A stretch of DNA of 33,815 nucleotides from JAHBVL01 sp964461025. Its GTDB lineage: Bacteria > Chloroflexota > Chloroflexia > Thermomicrobiales > UBA6265. Both the position numbers and the translations under genes were made by a program. The notes under the pieces are model-generated. The model saw only the letters and a list, made by a program, of their open reading frames with translations, searched no databases and was not told where the DNA came from. The DNA is taken from contig CAYWSE010000038.1 of NCBI GenBank assembly GCA_964461025.1, forward strand, positions 1 to 33,815, given 5' to 3'. Shown here piece by piece: positions 1 through 7,219 of the stretch (the first letter of the stretch is position 1; every line of letters begins with the position of its first letter).

Positions 1-1
1 G

Positions 2-18
2 ATCGGCCGCAGGCCGAT
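2..18 (-). terminator. Hairpin at the window edge, possible terminator
   Basis: ATCGGCC (2-8) and GGCCGAT (12-18) form a perfect 7-bp stem with a 3-base loop. It lies downstream of the minus-strand lipase gene, whose stop is at 136-138. A second stem, CGCTCT/AGAGCG, sits at 84-89 and 95-100. Neither has a visible U-tract inside the window, so terminator function is only inferred. The rest of 1-135 holds nothing else I can support. Confidence 0.3.
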
Positions 19-135
19 AACAGACGCCACCTACGGCCTTGGTTGTGCTCAGGGAGCGCCCTTCATGTTGCGGCCCTGCGTGCCGCTCTCCGGCAGAGCG
101 CCGGAGGCCACGGAATGCAGGCACCGGCTTACGAC

Positions 136-1350
136 CTACGAACAGGTCGACTCGGCGGGTATGCCGGCGACCCGATCGCGCATCCAGGCGAGGATGTCTG
201 CCTGCGCTTCTGCCAGAAGGCCGAAGTGATTGGCGCCCTCGACCTCCCGGAAGTCGACTGCTGCACCAGAAGCGCACGCGGCCTGGACGAAATCCGCCGT
301 CATCGCTGGATCGATCACTTCGTCTGCGGTCCCGTGCAGAATGAGCATCGGCGTCATCCACGAACCGGGATTCGGCGTGTTCGCGGCGGCGAGATCGGCC
401 CATGCCGCGGCGGCATCGGGGAGGAAGATTTCAGAAGGCACCGCATCGCCAGCAGCGAGCCCTGCCTCGATCAGGCAGGTGTTGGCGATGCCCGATTCGA
501 TCAACTCCTGACCGGCAGCTGTCGTGACGTCATCGAGCGAAGCGTCGGAGTAGGTCGAGGACCAGGCCGACATCACCATGAGGAGAAGCGATGTGTTCTC
601 AGTAGGCTCGTTGGCGGCGACGGTCGATGTGAAGATACCGCTCGGGTCGAGCGCCGGCGCGGCCAGGACGGCGCCATCGATCGTCAGCTCCGGCGCATAG
701 TCAGGCGCCAGCTGGACGGCGAAGGCGATGGCATGCCCTCCCTGCGAGTGACCGATCAACAATGTCGTGTCTGACAACCTGGCTTCTGGAAACTGACGCG
801 CGGCGCGGATCGAGTCGAGCACGTTGCGCCCTTCGATGTCGCCAATCAGGTAGGAAGGTTCGCCCGCCACGCCGAGTCCCTGATAATCGGTCATGACCAC
901 TGCGAATCCGTCATCGAGATACGGCGAGATCGTCGATTGATAGAGATCAGCCATGGGTGATCCGCCGGCCTGCAGGAGAAGCGACGGAGCGCACTGCCGG
1001 CCAAGTCCGGCAGTGGGATGCCCGATCACCATCAAAGGAAATCCATCCGCCGGTAGAGGACCAGCGGGAATGGCGATCACGCCGGAAACAGCCGTCGGTT
1101 CGCCATCCAGTCCGGTCGAGACATACAGGATTCTCCACGTCGGGTGACCCCCGATCGCTGGTATCGGCTGCCAGCGCACGAGATCGCCGGGGCTTTCGGT
1201 CGCCAGCCCCTCGGGAGTCTGACTCAAGGAGACCGCCGCGACGAATCCTACGGACGAGCTGATCGCCGCAATGAACACAAGCGCCAGCGCCAGCAGGCCT
1301 CTCCTGTGCGTCCACGTCCCGCTCACTGGTTTGACTCCCAAATGCAGCAT
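136..1350 (-). CDS. Secreted alpha/beta-hydrolase, secretory lipase family
   Basis: Predicted exported lipase/esterase of the LIP-type secretory lipase family. Residues 16-42 form a hydrophobic signal or anchor after a basic start (THRRG). The nucleophile elbow is GHSQGG at 200-205 (Ser202). The probable acid is Asp343 in HGTADEVI and the probable base His375 in GANHFG. The 404-residue length suits the family, and the late cysteines may form disulfides outside the cell. It is the last gene of a minus-strand operon after the isomerase, 25 bases downstream of it. The ATG at 1350 has no clear ribosome site. An in-frame GTG at 1326 follows GGAG by 8 bases and may be the true start. The substrate cannot be read from the sequence. 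Confidence 0.85.
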   Translation of the reverse strand: MLHLGVKPVSGTWTHRRGLLALALVFIAAISSSVGFVAAVSLSQTPEGLATESPGDLVRWQPIPAIGGHPTWRILYVSTGLDGEPTAVSGVIAIPAGPLPADGFPLMVIGHPTAGLGRQCAPSLLLQAGGSPMADLYQSTISPYLDDGFAVVMTDYQGLGVAGEPSYLIGDIEGRNVLDSIRAARQFPEARLSDTTLLIGHSQGGHAIAFAVQLAPDYAPELTIDGAVLAAPALDPSGIFTSTVAANEPTENTSLLLMVMSAWSSTYSDASLDDVTTAAGQELIESGIANTCLIEAGLAAGDAVPSEIFLPDAAAAWADLAAANTPNPGSWMTPMLILHGTADEVIDPAMTADFVQAACASGAAVDFREVEGANHFGLLAEAQADILAWMRDRVAGIPAESTCS

Positions 1351-1375
1351 GCGGCTGAATCGCCAGACGCAAATT

Positions 1376-1828
1376 TCAGAACAACTCTCCCGACTCGATG
1401 GCGTTCATCTTCTCGATCCGCCGCCGGTAGTGCTCCTCACCGCCGAAGCGCGCGGCGAGAAAGACTTCGATCAGATCGAGCGCCAGCCACTCCCCAACGA
1501 TCTTTGCGCCGACGCACATGATGTTGGCATCGTCGTGTTCCACCGACTGATGCGCGGAGTGGAGATCGTGACAGAGCGCCGCCCGGATGCCGGCGACCTT
1601 GTTGGCCGCCATACAGGCGCCAATGCCGGTTCCGCAGATGAGCAGCCCGCGTTCGGCACGGCCCGTCACGACATCACGACAGACTGGCAAGACGACATCG
1701 GGAAAGTCGACCGGCTCAGTAGATTCGGCACCGCGATCGACAACCTTATGTCCCCAACCGCGCAACGCGTCGGCAACTGGCCCCTTGAGCGAAAAGCCGG
1801 CGTGGTCGGCAGCGAGGGAAATGCGCAC
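1376..1828 (-). CDS. rpiB: Ribose-5-phosphate isomerase B
   Basis: Interconverts ribose 5-phosphate and ribulose 5-phosphate in the pentose phosphate pathway; cytosolic. The 150-residue length is typical. Family landmarks are Asp8-His9 in AADHAG, the catalytic Cys65 in LLICGTGIG, His98 in VEHDDAN, the MCVGAKIVG strand and the C-terminal His/Arg cluster HYRRR. The start is GTG, one base after the TGA stop of the upstream DUF305 gene, which implies translational coupling. Allose-6-phosphate isomerases share this fold, but nothing nearby suggests allose use. Confidence 0.95.
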   Translation of the reverse strand: MRISLAADHAGFSLKGPVADALRGWGHKVVDRGAESTEPVDFPDVVLPVCRDVVTGRAERGLLICGTGIGACMAANKVAGIRAALCHDLHSAHQSVEHDDANIMCVGAKIVGEWLALDLIEVFLAARFGGEEHYRRRIEKMNAIESGELF

Positions 1829-1829
1829 C

Positions 1830-2492
1830 TCAGGCCGAGTCCCGGGCAGCGATCATCGCTTCCATATTCGTGATCTCAGCGGTCTGGGAATTGACGATGG
1901 TCTGGGCAAGGTTGCGCAGGACATCTTCGTCGACCTCTTCGAGCCCCGCTTCGGCCATCATCACGCCGCCCTTGTGATGTTCGATCATGAGTTCAAGGAA
2001 GGCGATATCCATGTCAGCAGGGTCGAGCGTCCGGAGATTCTCGATTTGATCGTTGGTCACCATTCCGGGCATATCGCCTGGAGTTTCGATGTCGCCCATG
2101 TCGTGCTCGGCCATTTCGTCCTCTGCCCAGGCCATTGGCGCCCCGTCGCGGGAGAGTGAGAGTCCCCACTCTGTCAACCAGCCCTGCATCATGCCGATCT
2201 GGGCTTGCTGGGAGGTCGCGATGTCGTAGGCGAGTGTGCGGATTTCGTCGTCCTCGGTTCGCTGGTAGACGATCATCGACATATCAACCGCCTGCGAGTG
2301 GTGGTCGGTCATGTCGCGAGCGAAGCCAGCATCGGCCGAATCGGAGGATGGCGTGCGACCGTCCCACCAGAACCAGACGGCAGCGGTCGACGCCACGATC
2401 AGCAGGGCAGCGAGAACGGCCGGCAACAGCCAGAACGGGAGCCCGGTGTCCGAATCATCAGTTGATGCGGTATCGATCGGTGTTTCTGCCAT
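1830..2492 (-). CDS. DUF305 domain protein, membrane anchored
   Basis: A single membrane segment (about residues 19-43, rich in Leu/Ala/Trp) follows an acidic 18-residue N-terminus. Residues 53-218 form a DUF305 domain facing outward. It carries the family's paired-histidine signatures DHHSQAV (63-69) and EHHKGG (171-176), plus a Met- and His-rich stretch (AEHDMGDIETPGDMPGM). DUF305 proteins are ferritin-like helical bundles, and some members bind copper or silver; metal binding here is inference. The start is chosen by GAGG about 7 bases upstream. It is the first gene of the operon with rpiB and the lipase. Confidence 0.9.
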   Translation of the reverse strand: MAETPIDTASTDDSDTGLPFWLLPAVLAALLIVASTAAVWFWWDGRTPSSDSADAGFARDMTDHHSQAVDMSMIVYQRTEDDEIRTLAYDIATSQQAQIGMMQGWLTEWGLSLSRDGAPMAWAEDEMAEHDMGDIETPGDMPGMVTNDQIENLRTLDPADMDIAFLELMIEHHKGGVMMAEAGLEEVDEDVLRNLAQTIVNSQTAEITNMEAMIAARDSA

Positions 2493-2530
2493 CTGCCATC
2501 CTCGCTGCGGAATGCTTCACGTTGGACATG

Positions 2531-2536
2531 ATTGTA
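2531..2536 (-). promoter_or_regulatory. Candidate -10 box for the DUF305-rpiB-lipase operon
   Basis: The minus strand reads TACAAT here, 38 bases upstream of the DUF305 start, in the spacer between divergent genes. No convincing -35 element is visible at the usual distance, so this is a weak call. Confidence 0.25.
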
Positions 2537-2644
2537 AGCCGGGTCGTCCACCTCCCGATTGACGGAGCCCCAACCGTAGACCCATTCGAGCGGTCATGAG
2601 AGGATAGAGGAATGTACGTAGCCAGATCTGGAAGGAGAAACGTT

Positions 2645-3400
2645 GTGACACTTTCTCGGCGCACATTGATGGGCGGATTGACGCTTTCGGGCGCCGGCGC
2701 GCTGGCCTCGCGCTCGCTGTCATTGGCTCAGGAGAGCGCGACTCCGGAGGCGACCGGATTTGCCACGCCGGGCTATGCCATCAGCCGCGTTCGGCAGTTG
2801 CCTACCGCCGAGCTGAACCAGGCGATCTACCCGCACGTCATGCATCGCTATTTGCCGACCATCGAAGCGGCGCCAGGCTACGCCGGCTATGTGTTCGCAT
2901 TCCACAACGACGATCCCGGCGCCTCGATATCGCTCAACTTGACGGCGGATGAGGTTGCCGGAGCCGCTTCGGGTGAGGCGGCAGCGGGATTCGTGGGCGG
3001 ACTCGATCCGCGCTTTGTTGTCGAGACTCCCATGGCCGAGCAGGGTCCACTGCGGATTTATGGATTCACCGAGCGACCGGCCGGCGAGCTTTCGCCATTT
3101 CTGCATGGCTATCCAGTCACCGTGCGCAACCGTCAGACGGCGGAAGGTGCTGATATCGAAGCGGTGATTTCCCAAACGACCGAGGAGCTCCTGCCGTTGA
3201 TGGAGAGCATGGATGGTTTCGTGATGTACGCCTGGATTCTGACGCCGACCGGCCGGGTGGCGATCAACATCTGGGAAACCGTCGAGCAGCAGGCGGCAGG
3301 CGATCAGGCCGTCGCGGAGTACGTCGCAGCCAACACCGTCAGCACCACCGTAGGCGAACCTGTGGTGAACAACGGGACGATCGGGTATGCGGCGATTTAG
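2645..3400 (+). CDS. Tat-exported two-domain ABM-like protein
   Basis: No known function recognised. The GTG at 2645 is chosen because AAGGAG (2632-2637) lies 7 bases upstream and the protein then starts with a Tat signal (SRRTLMGG, hydrophobic stretch, ending LSLAQ). The mature part is two similar alpha/beta repeats. The first runs from PGYAISRVRQL to FVGGLDPRF. The second runs from GYPVTVRN to the end and holds INIWETVEQQAAGDQAV and a GTIGYA tail. The 17405-18199 protein is a clear full-length paralogue, and the proteins at 16898 and 18290 match its second half. The pattern (central GF..Y strand, W/FE..E.A helix, TP.V..G.I strand) recalls dimeric alpha-beta barrel (ABM-like) folds; that is inference. 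The TAG stop is the first unit of a heptad array. Confidence 0.8.
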   Translation: MTLSRRTLMGGLTLSGAGALASRSLSLAQESATPEATGFATPGYAISRVRQLPTAELNQAIYPHVMHRYLPTIEAAPGYAGYVFAFHNDDPGASISLNLTADEVAGAASGEAAAGFVGGLDPRFVVETPMAEQGPLRIYGFTERPAGELSPFLHGYPVTVRNRQTAEGADIEAVISQTTEELLPLMESMDGFVMYAWILTPTGRVAINIWETVEQQAAGDQAVAEYVAANTVSTTVGEPVVNNGTIGYAAI

Positions 3401-3457
3401 GCAATAGGCAATAGGCACTGGGCAATAGGCAATAGGCAATAGGCACTGGGCACTGGG
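3399..3457 (+). repeat. Heptad array H1, GGCA sense
   Basis: About eight tandem 7-base units, mostly GGCAATA with GGCACTG variants. The array starts at the TAG stop of the preceding gene. With array H2 it frames a 31-base spacer (3458-3488) and forms a facing inverted repeat. Confidence 0.95.
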
Positions 3458-3488
3458 AAAAGGAAGAAGTTCCGGAATTGAAGACTCG

Positions 3489-3583
3489 TTACCAGTTACC
3501 AGTTACCAGTTACCAGTTACCAGTTACCAGTTGCCAGTTGCCAGTTGCCAGTTGCCGGTTCCTATTGCCCATTGCTTTTTGCC
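3489..3583 (+). repeat. Heptad array H2, TTACCAG then TTGCCAG then TATTGCC
   Basis: Six perfect TTACCAG units (3489-3530), three TTGCCAG, one TTGCCGG, then TTCCTAT, TGCCCAT and TGCTTTT, all in one unbroken 7-base register. Unit identity drifts along the array while the period holds. It ends 20 bases before the serpin ATG, so it must lie in that gene's leader or promoter. Confidence 0.95.
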
Positions 3584-3603
3584 TTCGTAGATGACGAACG
3601 CAG

Positions 3604-4854
3604 ATGAACCGACTCGTTGCAGTGTTGCTGGTGATCGGATTGCTGGCGCCGATAGCCTTGTCAGCCAAGGCGCAACCGGACGACACCACCGTGCTGGTGG
3701 AGGGGAGCACGGGCTTCGCCTTCGATCTCTACGCCGCATTGCGGGAGAGCGCGGATGGGAACCTGCTCTTCTCGCCGTTCAGCGTTTCCCAAGCGCTGGC
3801 GATGACCTACACCGGCGCGGAAGGCCACACCCGAGCGCAAATGGCCGAGGTACTCGGCTTCGACATTGATGGTTCCGCACTGAACGGCGCCTTTTCGCAG
3901 CTGACCGCCGATCTGACTGAACGGGGCACGGCGCCCGCCGATCCCGATCGAGGGGAGGTCGCGCAGGCATTGCATGTCGCCAACGGGTTGTGGGGCGAGC
4001 AAACATTTCCGTTCAGCGACGCCTTCCTGAGCGAACTCTCGGAATACTACGGAGCAGGGCTGCAGGAAACGGACTTCATCAATGCTCCGGAAGATGCGCG
4101 GGACGAGATCAACGGCTGGGTCGAAGAGCAAACCGAGAACCGGATTCAGGACATCGTGCCGGAGGGCGCCATCGACAGTGCAACCAGACTGGTGCTCGCC
4201 AACGCCATCTATTTCTATGGCGGCTGGGCGGAGACATTCGATGCCGAGAACACCAGCGACGAAGATTTTCACTTGCTCGATGGTTCGACCGTGACCGTGC
4301 CGTTGATGTTCCAGCACGAATCGTATTGGTACACCGCGGGTGACGGGTTCCAGATCATCGAGATTCCCTACGCGCGGAGCGGACTGGCTTTCACCGTGAT
4401 CCTGCCGGACGAGGGCGCTTTCGAAAGCGTGGAATCCGAGCTAAACGCGGCCGCGCTTGGCGACGCGGTAGGGCAGGTCGTCTGGACCGATATCGAGCTC
4501 TATCTGCCGTCGTTCGAGTTCGAGTTCACCGCCGGCCTGGGGGAAATCCTGCAATCGATGGGCATGACCGATGCCTTCGACCCCGGAACGGCCGACTTTT
4601 CGGGCATGGTCGATGGCGACGTACCGGACCCGTTGTTCATCGGCGATGTGCTGCACAAAGCGTTCATCAGCGTCGACGAGGATGGTACCGAGGCCGCAGC
4701 GGCGACGGCGGTGCTAATGCTTGCAGGGTCTGCTCCCGGCGAGCCGGCCGAACCGATCGAGGTCAGGATCGACCGGCCGTTCATCTTCGCGATCCGCGAC
4801 GTCCAGACGGGGACCATCCTCTTCCTGGGCCGGGTGCTGGATCCACGGGCGTAG
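3604..4854 (+). CDS. Secreted serpin (serine protease inhibitor family)
   Basis: A full-length serpin of 416 residues with a Sec signal peptide (1-23, ending SAKAQ). Serpin landmarks are NLLFSPFSVSQALAM (53-67), LVLANAIYFYGGW (196-208), FTVILPDEG (263-271), LHKAFISVDEDGTEAAAATA (350-369) and RPFIFAIRD (391-399). The hinge after Glu359 is small-residue rich (GTEAAAATA), as in inhibitory serpins that insert their loop. Counting the hinge Gly361 as P15 puts P1 near Gly375 and P1' at Ser376, in a small and aliphatic loop (VLMLAGSAPG). This would favour elastase- or subtilisin-like proteases; that is inference. The loop after the cleavage site is long (SAPGEPAEPIEV). There is no strong ribosome site, and heptad array H2 occupies the leader. 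Confidence 0.95.
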   Translation: MNRLVAVLLVIGLLAPIALSAKAQPDDTTVLVEGSTGFAFDLYAALRESADGNLLFSPFSVSQALAMTYTGAEGHTRAQMAEVLGFDIDGSALNGAFSQLTADLTERGTAPADPDRGEVAQALHVANGLWGEQTFPFSDAFLSELSEYYGAGLQETDFINAPEDARDEINGWVEEQTENRIQDIVPEGAIDSATRLVLANAIYFYGGWAETFDAENTSDEDFHLLDGSTVTVPLMFQHESYWYTAGDGFQIIEIPYARSGLAFTVILPDEGAFESVESELNAAALGDAVGQVVWTDIELYLPSFEFEFTAGLGEILQSMGMTDAFDPGTADFSGMVDGDVPDPLFIGDVLHKAFISVDEDGTEAAAATAVLMLAGSAPGEPAEPIEVRIDRPFIFAIRDVQTGTILFLGRVLDPRA

Positions 4855-4892
4855 ATCGGGAATCCGCGGCCCCGTATCCCATGATTCTTCGT

Positions 4893-4951
4893 GCGTAGTT
4901 CGGGCACCTGTGGCCCGACGTCACGGCAGGGCACAGGTCCCTGCACTACGC
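4893..4951. repeat. 59-bp imperfect palindrome, dispersed repeat family P
   Basis: The two halves pair around position 4922. Of 29 possible pairs I count 23 Watson-Crick, one G-T and five mismatches; the outermost seven (GCGTAGT/ACTACGC) are all paired. It lies between the convergent serpin and brnA genes, so it could stop transcription from both sides. The left arm recurs exactly over 25 bases at 24528-24552 (opposite strand), at 26 of 30 positions at 5690-5719, and partly at 25590-25614. It is therefore a dispersed element, not a local terminator only. Confidence 0.85.
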
Positions 4952-4963
4952 CCGCCTATTGCC

Positions 4964-5281
4964 TCAACTCGCCTTTTTCTGTTGCGACTCGACGTAGCTG
5001 CGCAAGACGGCATTGATGCGGGTTTGGTGGCCGGGTCCGCCAGATTTGAAGTAGTCGAGGATGTCGGCATCAACGTACACGGTGAGGTGCTGCATATGGG
5101 GGATTCCGACGTAGACGACGCTCATGTCGGGAACGCCTTCCTCCTCGTAGTCGATTGAGGCTTCGATCTCTTCGTCGGTGAGCGCGTCGAGCCGCTCCCA
5201 ATTCGTCTTGTCCTCACCACGGCGAATCATCTCGTCGAGTTCTTCATCCGTGTAGCGCACGATACGTTCGCTTTTCTGCAT
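4964..5281 (-). CDS. brnA: BrnA-type antitoxin
   Basis: Antitoxin partner of BrnT. The C-terminal third matches the BrnA family: LTVYVDADILDYFK, then GPGHQTRINAVLRSYV. This is the ribbon-helix-helix-like segment that dimerises and binds operator DNA in known BrnA proteins. The N-terminal half is acidic (YTDEELDEMIRR, LTDEEIEASIDYEEEG) and would contact the basic toxin. The ATG at 5281 is preceded by AGGAG with an 8-base gap, and the gene starts inside the 3' end of brnT (38-base overlap in another frame). Members of this family usually repress their own operon; I did not find a clean operator. Confidence 0.9.
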   Translation of the reverse strand: MQKSERIVRYTDEELDEMIRRGEDKTNWERLDALTDEEIEASIDYEEEGVPDMSVVYVGIPHMQHLTVYVDADILDYFKSGGPGHQTRINAVLRSYVESQQKKAS

Positions 5282-5513
5282 CTCTGGCACTCCTGGCCGA
5301 AATGATTCGAATTGTCTCAGCCCGCACGGTCCATACAATTGTGCAAAAGCGCCCATCGACGATAGCGGTCGTCAGCCAGCGATCTTCTTCGAGAAAGCCG
5401 CTTCGCGTGGTGACAAAAGGGCGACCATCGAAGACAAGACGAGCTCGGAGAAAGTCAAGGTCATGTTTGGCTATGTTGCGAAGACGCTTGTCCTCGTCCC
5501 ACTCGAAGCCCAT
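5244..5513 (-). CDS. brnT: BrnT-type toxin (RelE-like ribonuclease)
   Basis: An 89-residue BrnT toxin, a RelE-fold ribonuclease that slows translation in studied members. Family motifs run end to end: FEWDEDKRLRNIAKHDLDF (3-21), LVFDGRPF (26-33), EDRWLTTAIVDGR (43-55), TIVWTVRAETIRIISARSAR (58-77) and a KRTYR tail (81-85). The ATG at 5513 has no ribosome site but has a consensus -10 box 6 bases upstream, so the message is probably leaderless. It precedes and overlaps brnA, the usual order for this family. A much longer open frame continues upstream on this strand but is antisense to the aminotransferase gene and is not coding. Confidence 0.9.
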   Translation of the reverse strand: MGFEWDEDKRLRNIAKHDLDFLRARLVFDGRPFVTTRSGFLEEDRWLTTAIVDGRFCTIVWTVRAETIRIISARSARDAEKRTYRALHG

Positions 5514-5519
5514 GCCCGG

Positions 5520-5525
5520 ATTATA
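5520..5525 (-). promoter_or_regulatory. Consensus -10 box of the brnTA operon, leaderless arrangement
   Basis: The minus strand reads TATAAT with 6 bases between the box and the brnT ATG, which places the expected transcript start at the ATG itself. TTGAAC lies 20 bases further upstream, a poor -35 distance. BrnA autoregulation would act here. The rest of the 288-base gap to 5801 holds a copy of repeat P (5690-5719) and nothing else I can name. Confidence 0.55.
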
Positions 5526-5689
5526 CCTACGCGATGTGGATACATGTTCAAGGCGGGCAAGCGTTGTTGGCGCCCGACATCGGGTAATAGGGAAGCACCA
5601 TCCCTCGCAGTGCAACGTGCACGGTGGAAAGGCAATGGTGAATTGTGCGACGTGTTTCTGGCAGGTCTCGTGGCCACGGGTGACCGGAC

Positions 5690-5719
5690 GACGGCGGGCC
5701 AGAGGTGCCCGGACTGCGC
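5690..5719 (-). repeat. Copy of dispersed repeat P
   Basis: On the minus strand this matches the left arm of the 4893 palindrome at 26 of 30 positions (core CCGGGCACCT). It lies between brnT and the class III aminotransferase gene. Confidence 0.7.
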
Positions 5720-5801
5720 AGCTACTCGATGCACGATCCGCTCTTCCCAACTCTGAGACAATACCGCACATGATTTTCTCGCCGAGCCATAGGATGGACA
5801 G

Positions 5802-7118
5802 ATGAGCGCTACTTCCACAGGCGATTCCCTTTTCGACCAGGCTCAGCAGGTGCTCGCCGGCGGGGTGTCGGCGGGGATGCGGGTGAATCCGTATCTGGGA
5901 AAGCCGCTGTATGTGGAGCGAGGTGAAGGGGCGCATCTCTACGACGTCGATGGGCGGCGGTTGATCGATTTCAACATGTCGAATGGAGCCGCGCTGCTCG
6001 GACACGACCATCCGAAGGTGAAAGAGGCGGTGCTGCATGGTGTCGATCTCGGCATCATCTGCGCCGCCGAAACGGAGTTCCATGAGCAATTGGCGGCGAA
6101 GATGGTGGAGATCATTCCAGCGGCGGAACGGGTCCGCTTTTCCAGCGTCGGCACGGAGGTGACGGTCGTCGCCTTGCGCATCGCCCGGGCGGCGACGGGA
6201 CGGACGAAGTATCTGAAGTTCGATGGGCACTTTCACGGGCTCTCGGAGCACTGGCTTTATAAGAGGAAGGACCCATTCGATCCAGCCAGTCCGGTTGTGC
6301 CATCGTCGGACGGCGTGCCCGCGTCTGGCTCCGCCGATGTGGTGATGGTTCCCTGGAACGACGCCGATGCCTTCGAAGCGGCGATGGCCAAGCATGGTGA
6401 TGAGCTGGCAGCGGTTTTCTGCGAACCGATCCACTACAACGCCGGGTGCATTCCGCCGGCGGAGGGGTTTCTCCAGCTCTTGCGGGAGAAGACGACCGAG
6501 CATGGCGTGATCCTGGTTTTCGACGAGGTGCTCTCTGGTTTTCGGACTCATCGGGGCGGTGTTTCGGCGCAGTTTGGGGTGACGCCGGATCTGACCACGC
6601 ACGCGAAGGCACTGGCCAACGGGTTGCCCTTGTCGTCGGTGTCGGGGCGGGAGGATTTGATGCTCCTGCTGACGCCAACCGGCGGCGCGGTGCACAGCGG
6701 CACCTATTCCGGTCATCTTCTCAGCGTGCTTGCCGCGCTGGCGACGCTGGAGGAGCTGAGTCAGCCTGGCGTTTACGAGCAGATCAACGCTACGGCCGAC
6801 CACTTTTACGCGCAGATGCAGTCGGTTTTCGATGAGAATGGCGTGCCGGTCCGGGTGCAGGGTATGGGCGCCAGGTTTGGACTCTACTTTGGGCGGACCG
6901 AGCCAGTGACGACCTGGTCGGATGCCATGAACCACGATCACGCGATGAATCAGCGATTTGTCGCCGAATGCAATGCGCGTGGGGTGGCATTCCACGGCTA
7001 CACGAAGCAGGGCCCTCCCGGTCATGCCGGATTCTCGCTCGCCCACACCCAGGCCGATTTCGATGAGACGCTGAATGTGATGGACGATGTTGCGAAGGCA
7101 CTGGGCACTGGGCGCTAG
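5802..7118 (+). CDS. Class III aminotransferase, glutamate-1-semialdehyde aminomutase type
   Basis: PLP-dependent fold type I enzyme, 438 residues. Landmarks are the substrate-side RVNPYL (27-32), the phosphate-binding SSVGTEVT (114-121), HFHG (143-146), the PLP-pyridine Asp241 in VFDEVLSGFRTH and the Schiff-base Lys269 in THAKALANGLPLSSV. The usual SGTEAT is changed to VGTEVT, and KALGGG to KALANG, so this is unlikely to be the haem-pathway HemL. A catabolic amine or beta-amino acid transaminase is more likely (inference). No haem genes are nearby; a dehydroquinase-like gene and an M81 peptidase follow. The last residues (ALGTGR) are encoded by heptad array H3, and the stop codon lies inside it. 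Confidence 0.88.
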   Translation: MSATSTGDSLFDQAQQVLAGGVSAGMRVNPYLGKPLYVERGEGAHLYDVDGRRLIDFNMSNGAALLGHDHPKVKEAVLHGVDLGIICAAETEFHEQLAAKMVEIIPAAERVRFSSVGTEVTVVALRIARAATGRTKYLKFDGHFHGLSEHWLYKRKDPFDPASPVVPSSDGVPASGSADVVMVPWNDADAFEAAMAKHGDELAAVFCEPIHYNAGCIPPAEGFLQLLREKTTEHGVILVFDEVLSGFRTHRGGVSAQFGVTPDLTTHAKALANGLPLSSVSGREDLMLLLTPTGGAVHSGTYSGHLLSVLAALATLEELSQPGVYEQINATADHFYAQMQSVFDENGVPVRVQGMGARFGLYFGRTEPVTTWSDAMNHDHAMNQRFVAECNARGVAFHGYTKQGPPGHAGFSLAHTQADFDETLNVMDDVAKALGTGR

Positions 7119-7160
7119 GCACTGGAGTTGGGCAATAGGCAAAGGGCAATAGGCAAAGGG
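7097..7160 (+). repeat. Heptad array H3, GGCA sense
   Basis: GGCACTG units then GGCAATA and GGCAAAG units. The array begins inside the aminotransferase gene and encodes its C-terminal ALGTGR and the TAG stop (7116-7118). No facing TGCC array follows before the next gene at 7220, so this is a single-armed copy. Confidence 0.93.
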
Positions 7161-7219
7161 ACCTGGAAAGTTATGTTCGGACCTCGGACTGCGATCTACG
7201 ACCCACGGACACACACAGA

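Noticed and set aside
3399..3583. CRISPR array
   Set aside because: The repeats are 7 bases long and directly tandem with no unique spacers; no cas gene in the window.
4964..5513. RelBE or other toxin-antitoxin type
   Set aside because: Both proteins carry BrnT and BrnA motifs along their length.
5514..7214. Long minus-strand open frame upstream of brnT
   Set aside because: Antisense to the clear class III aminotransferase gene; only its last 89 codons (brnT) have family motifs.
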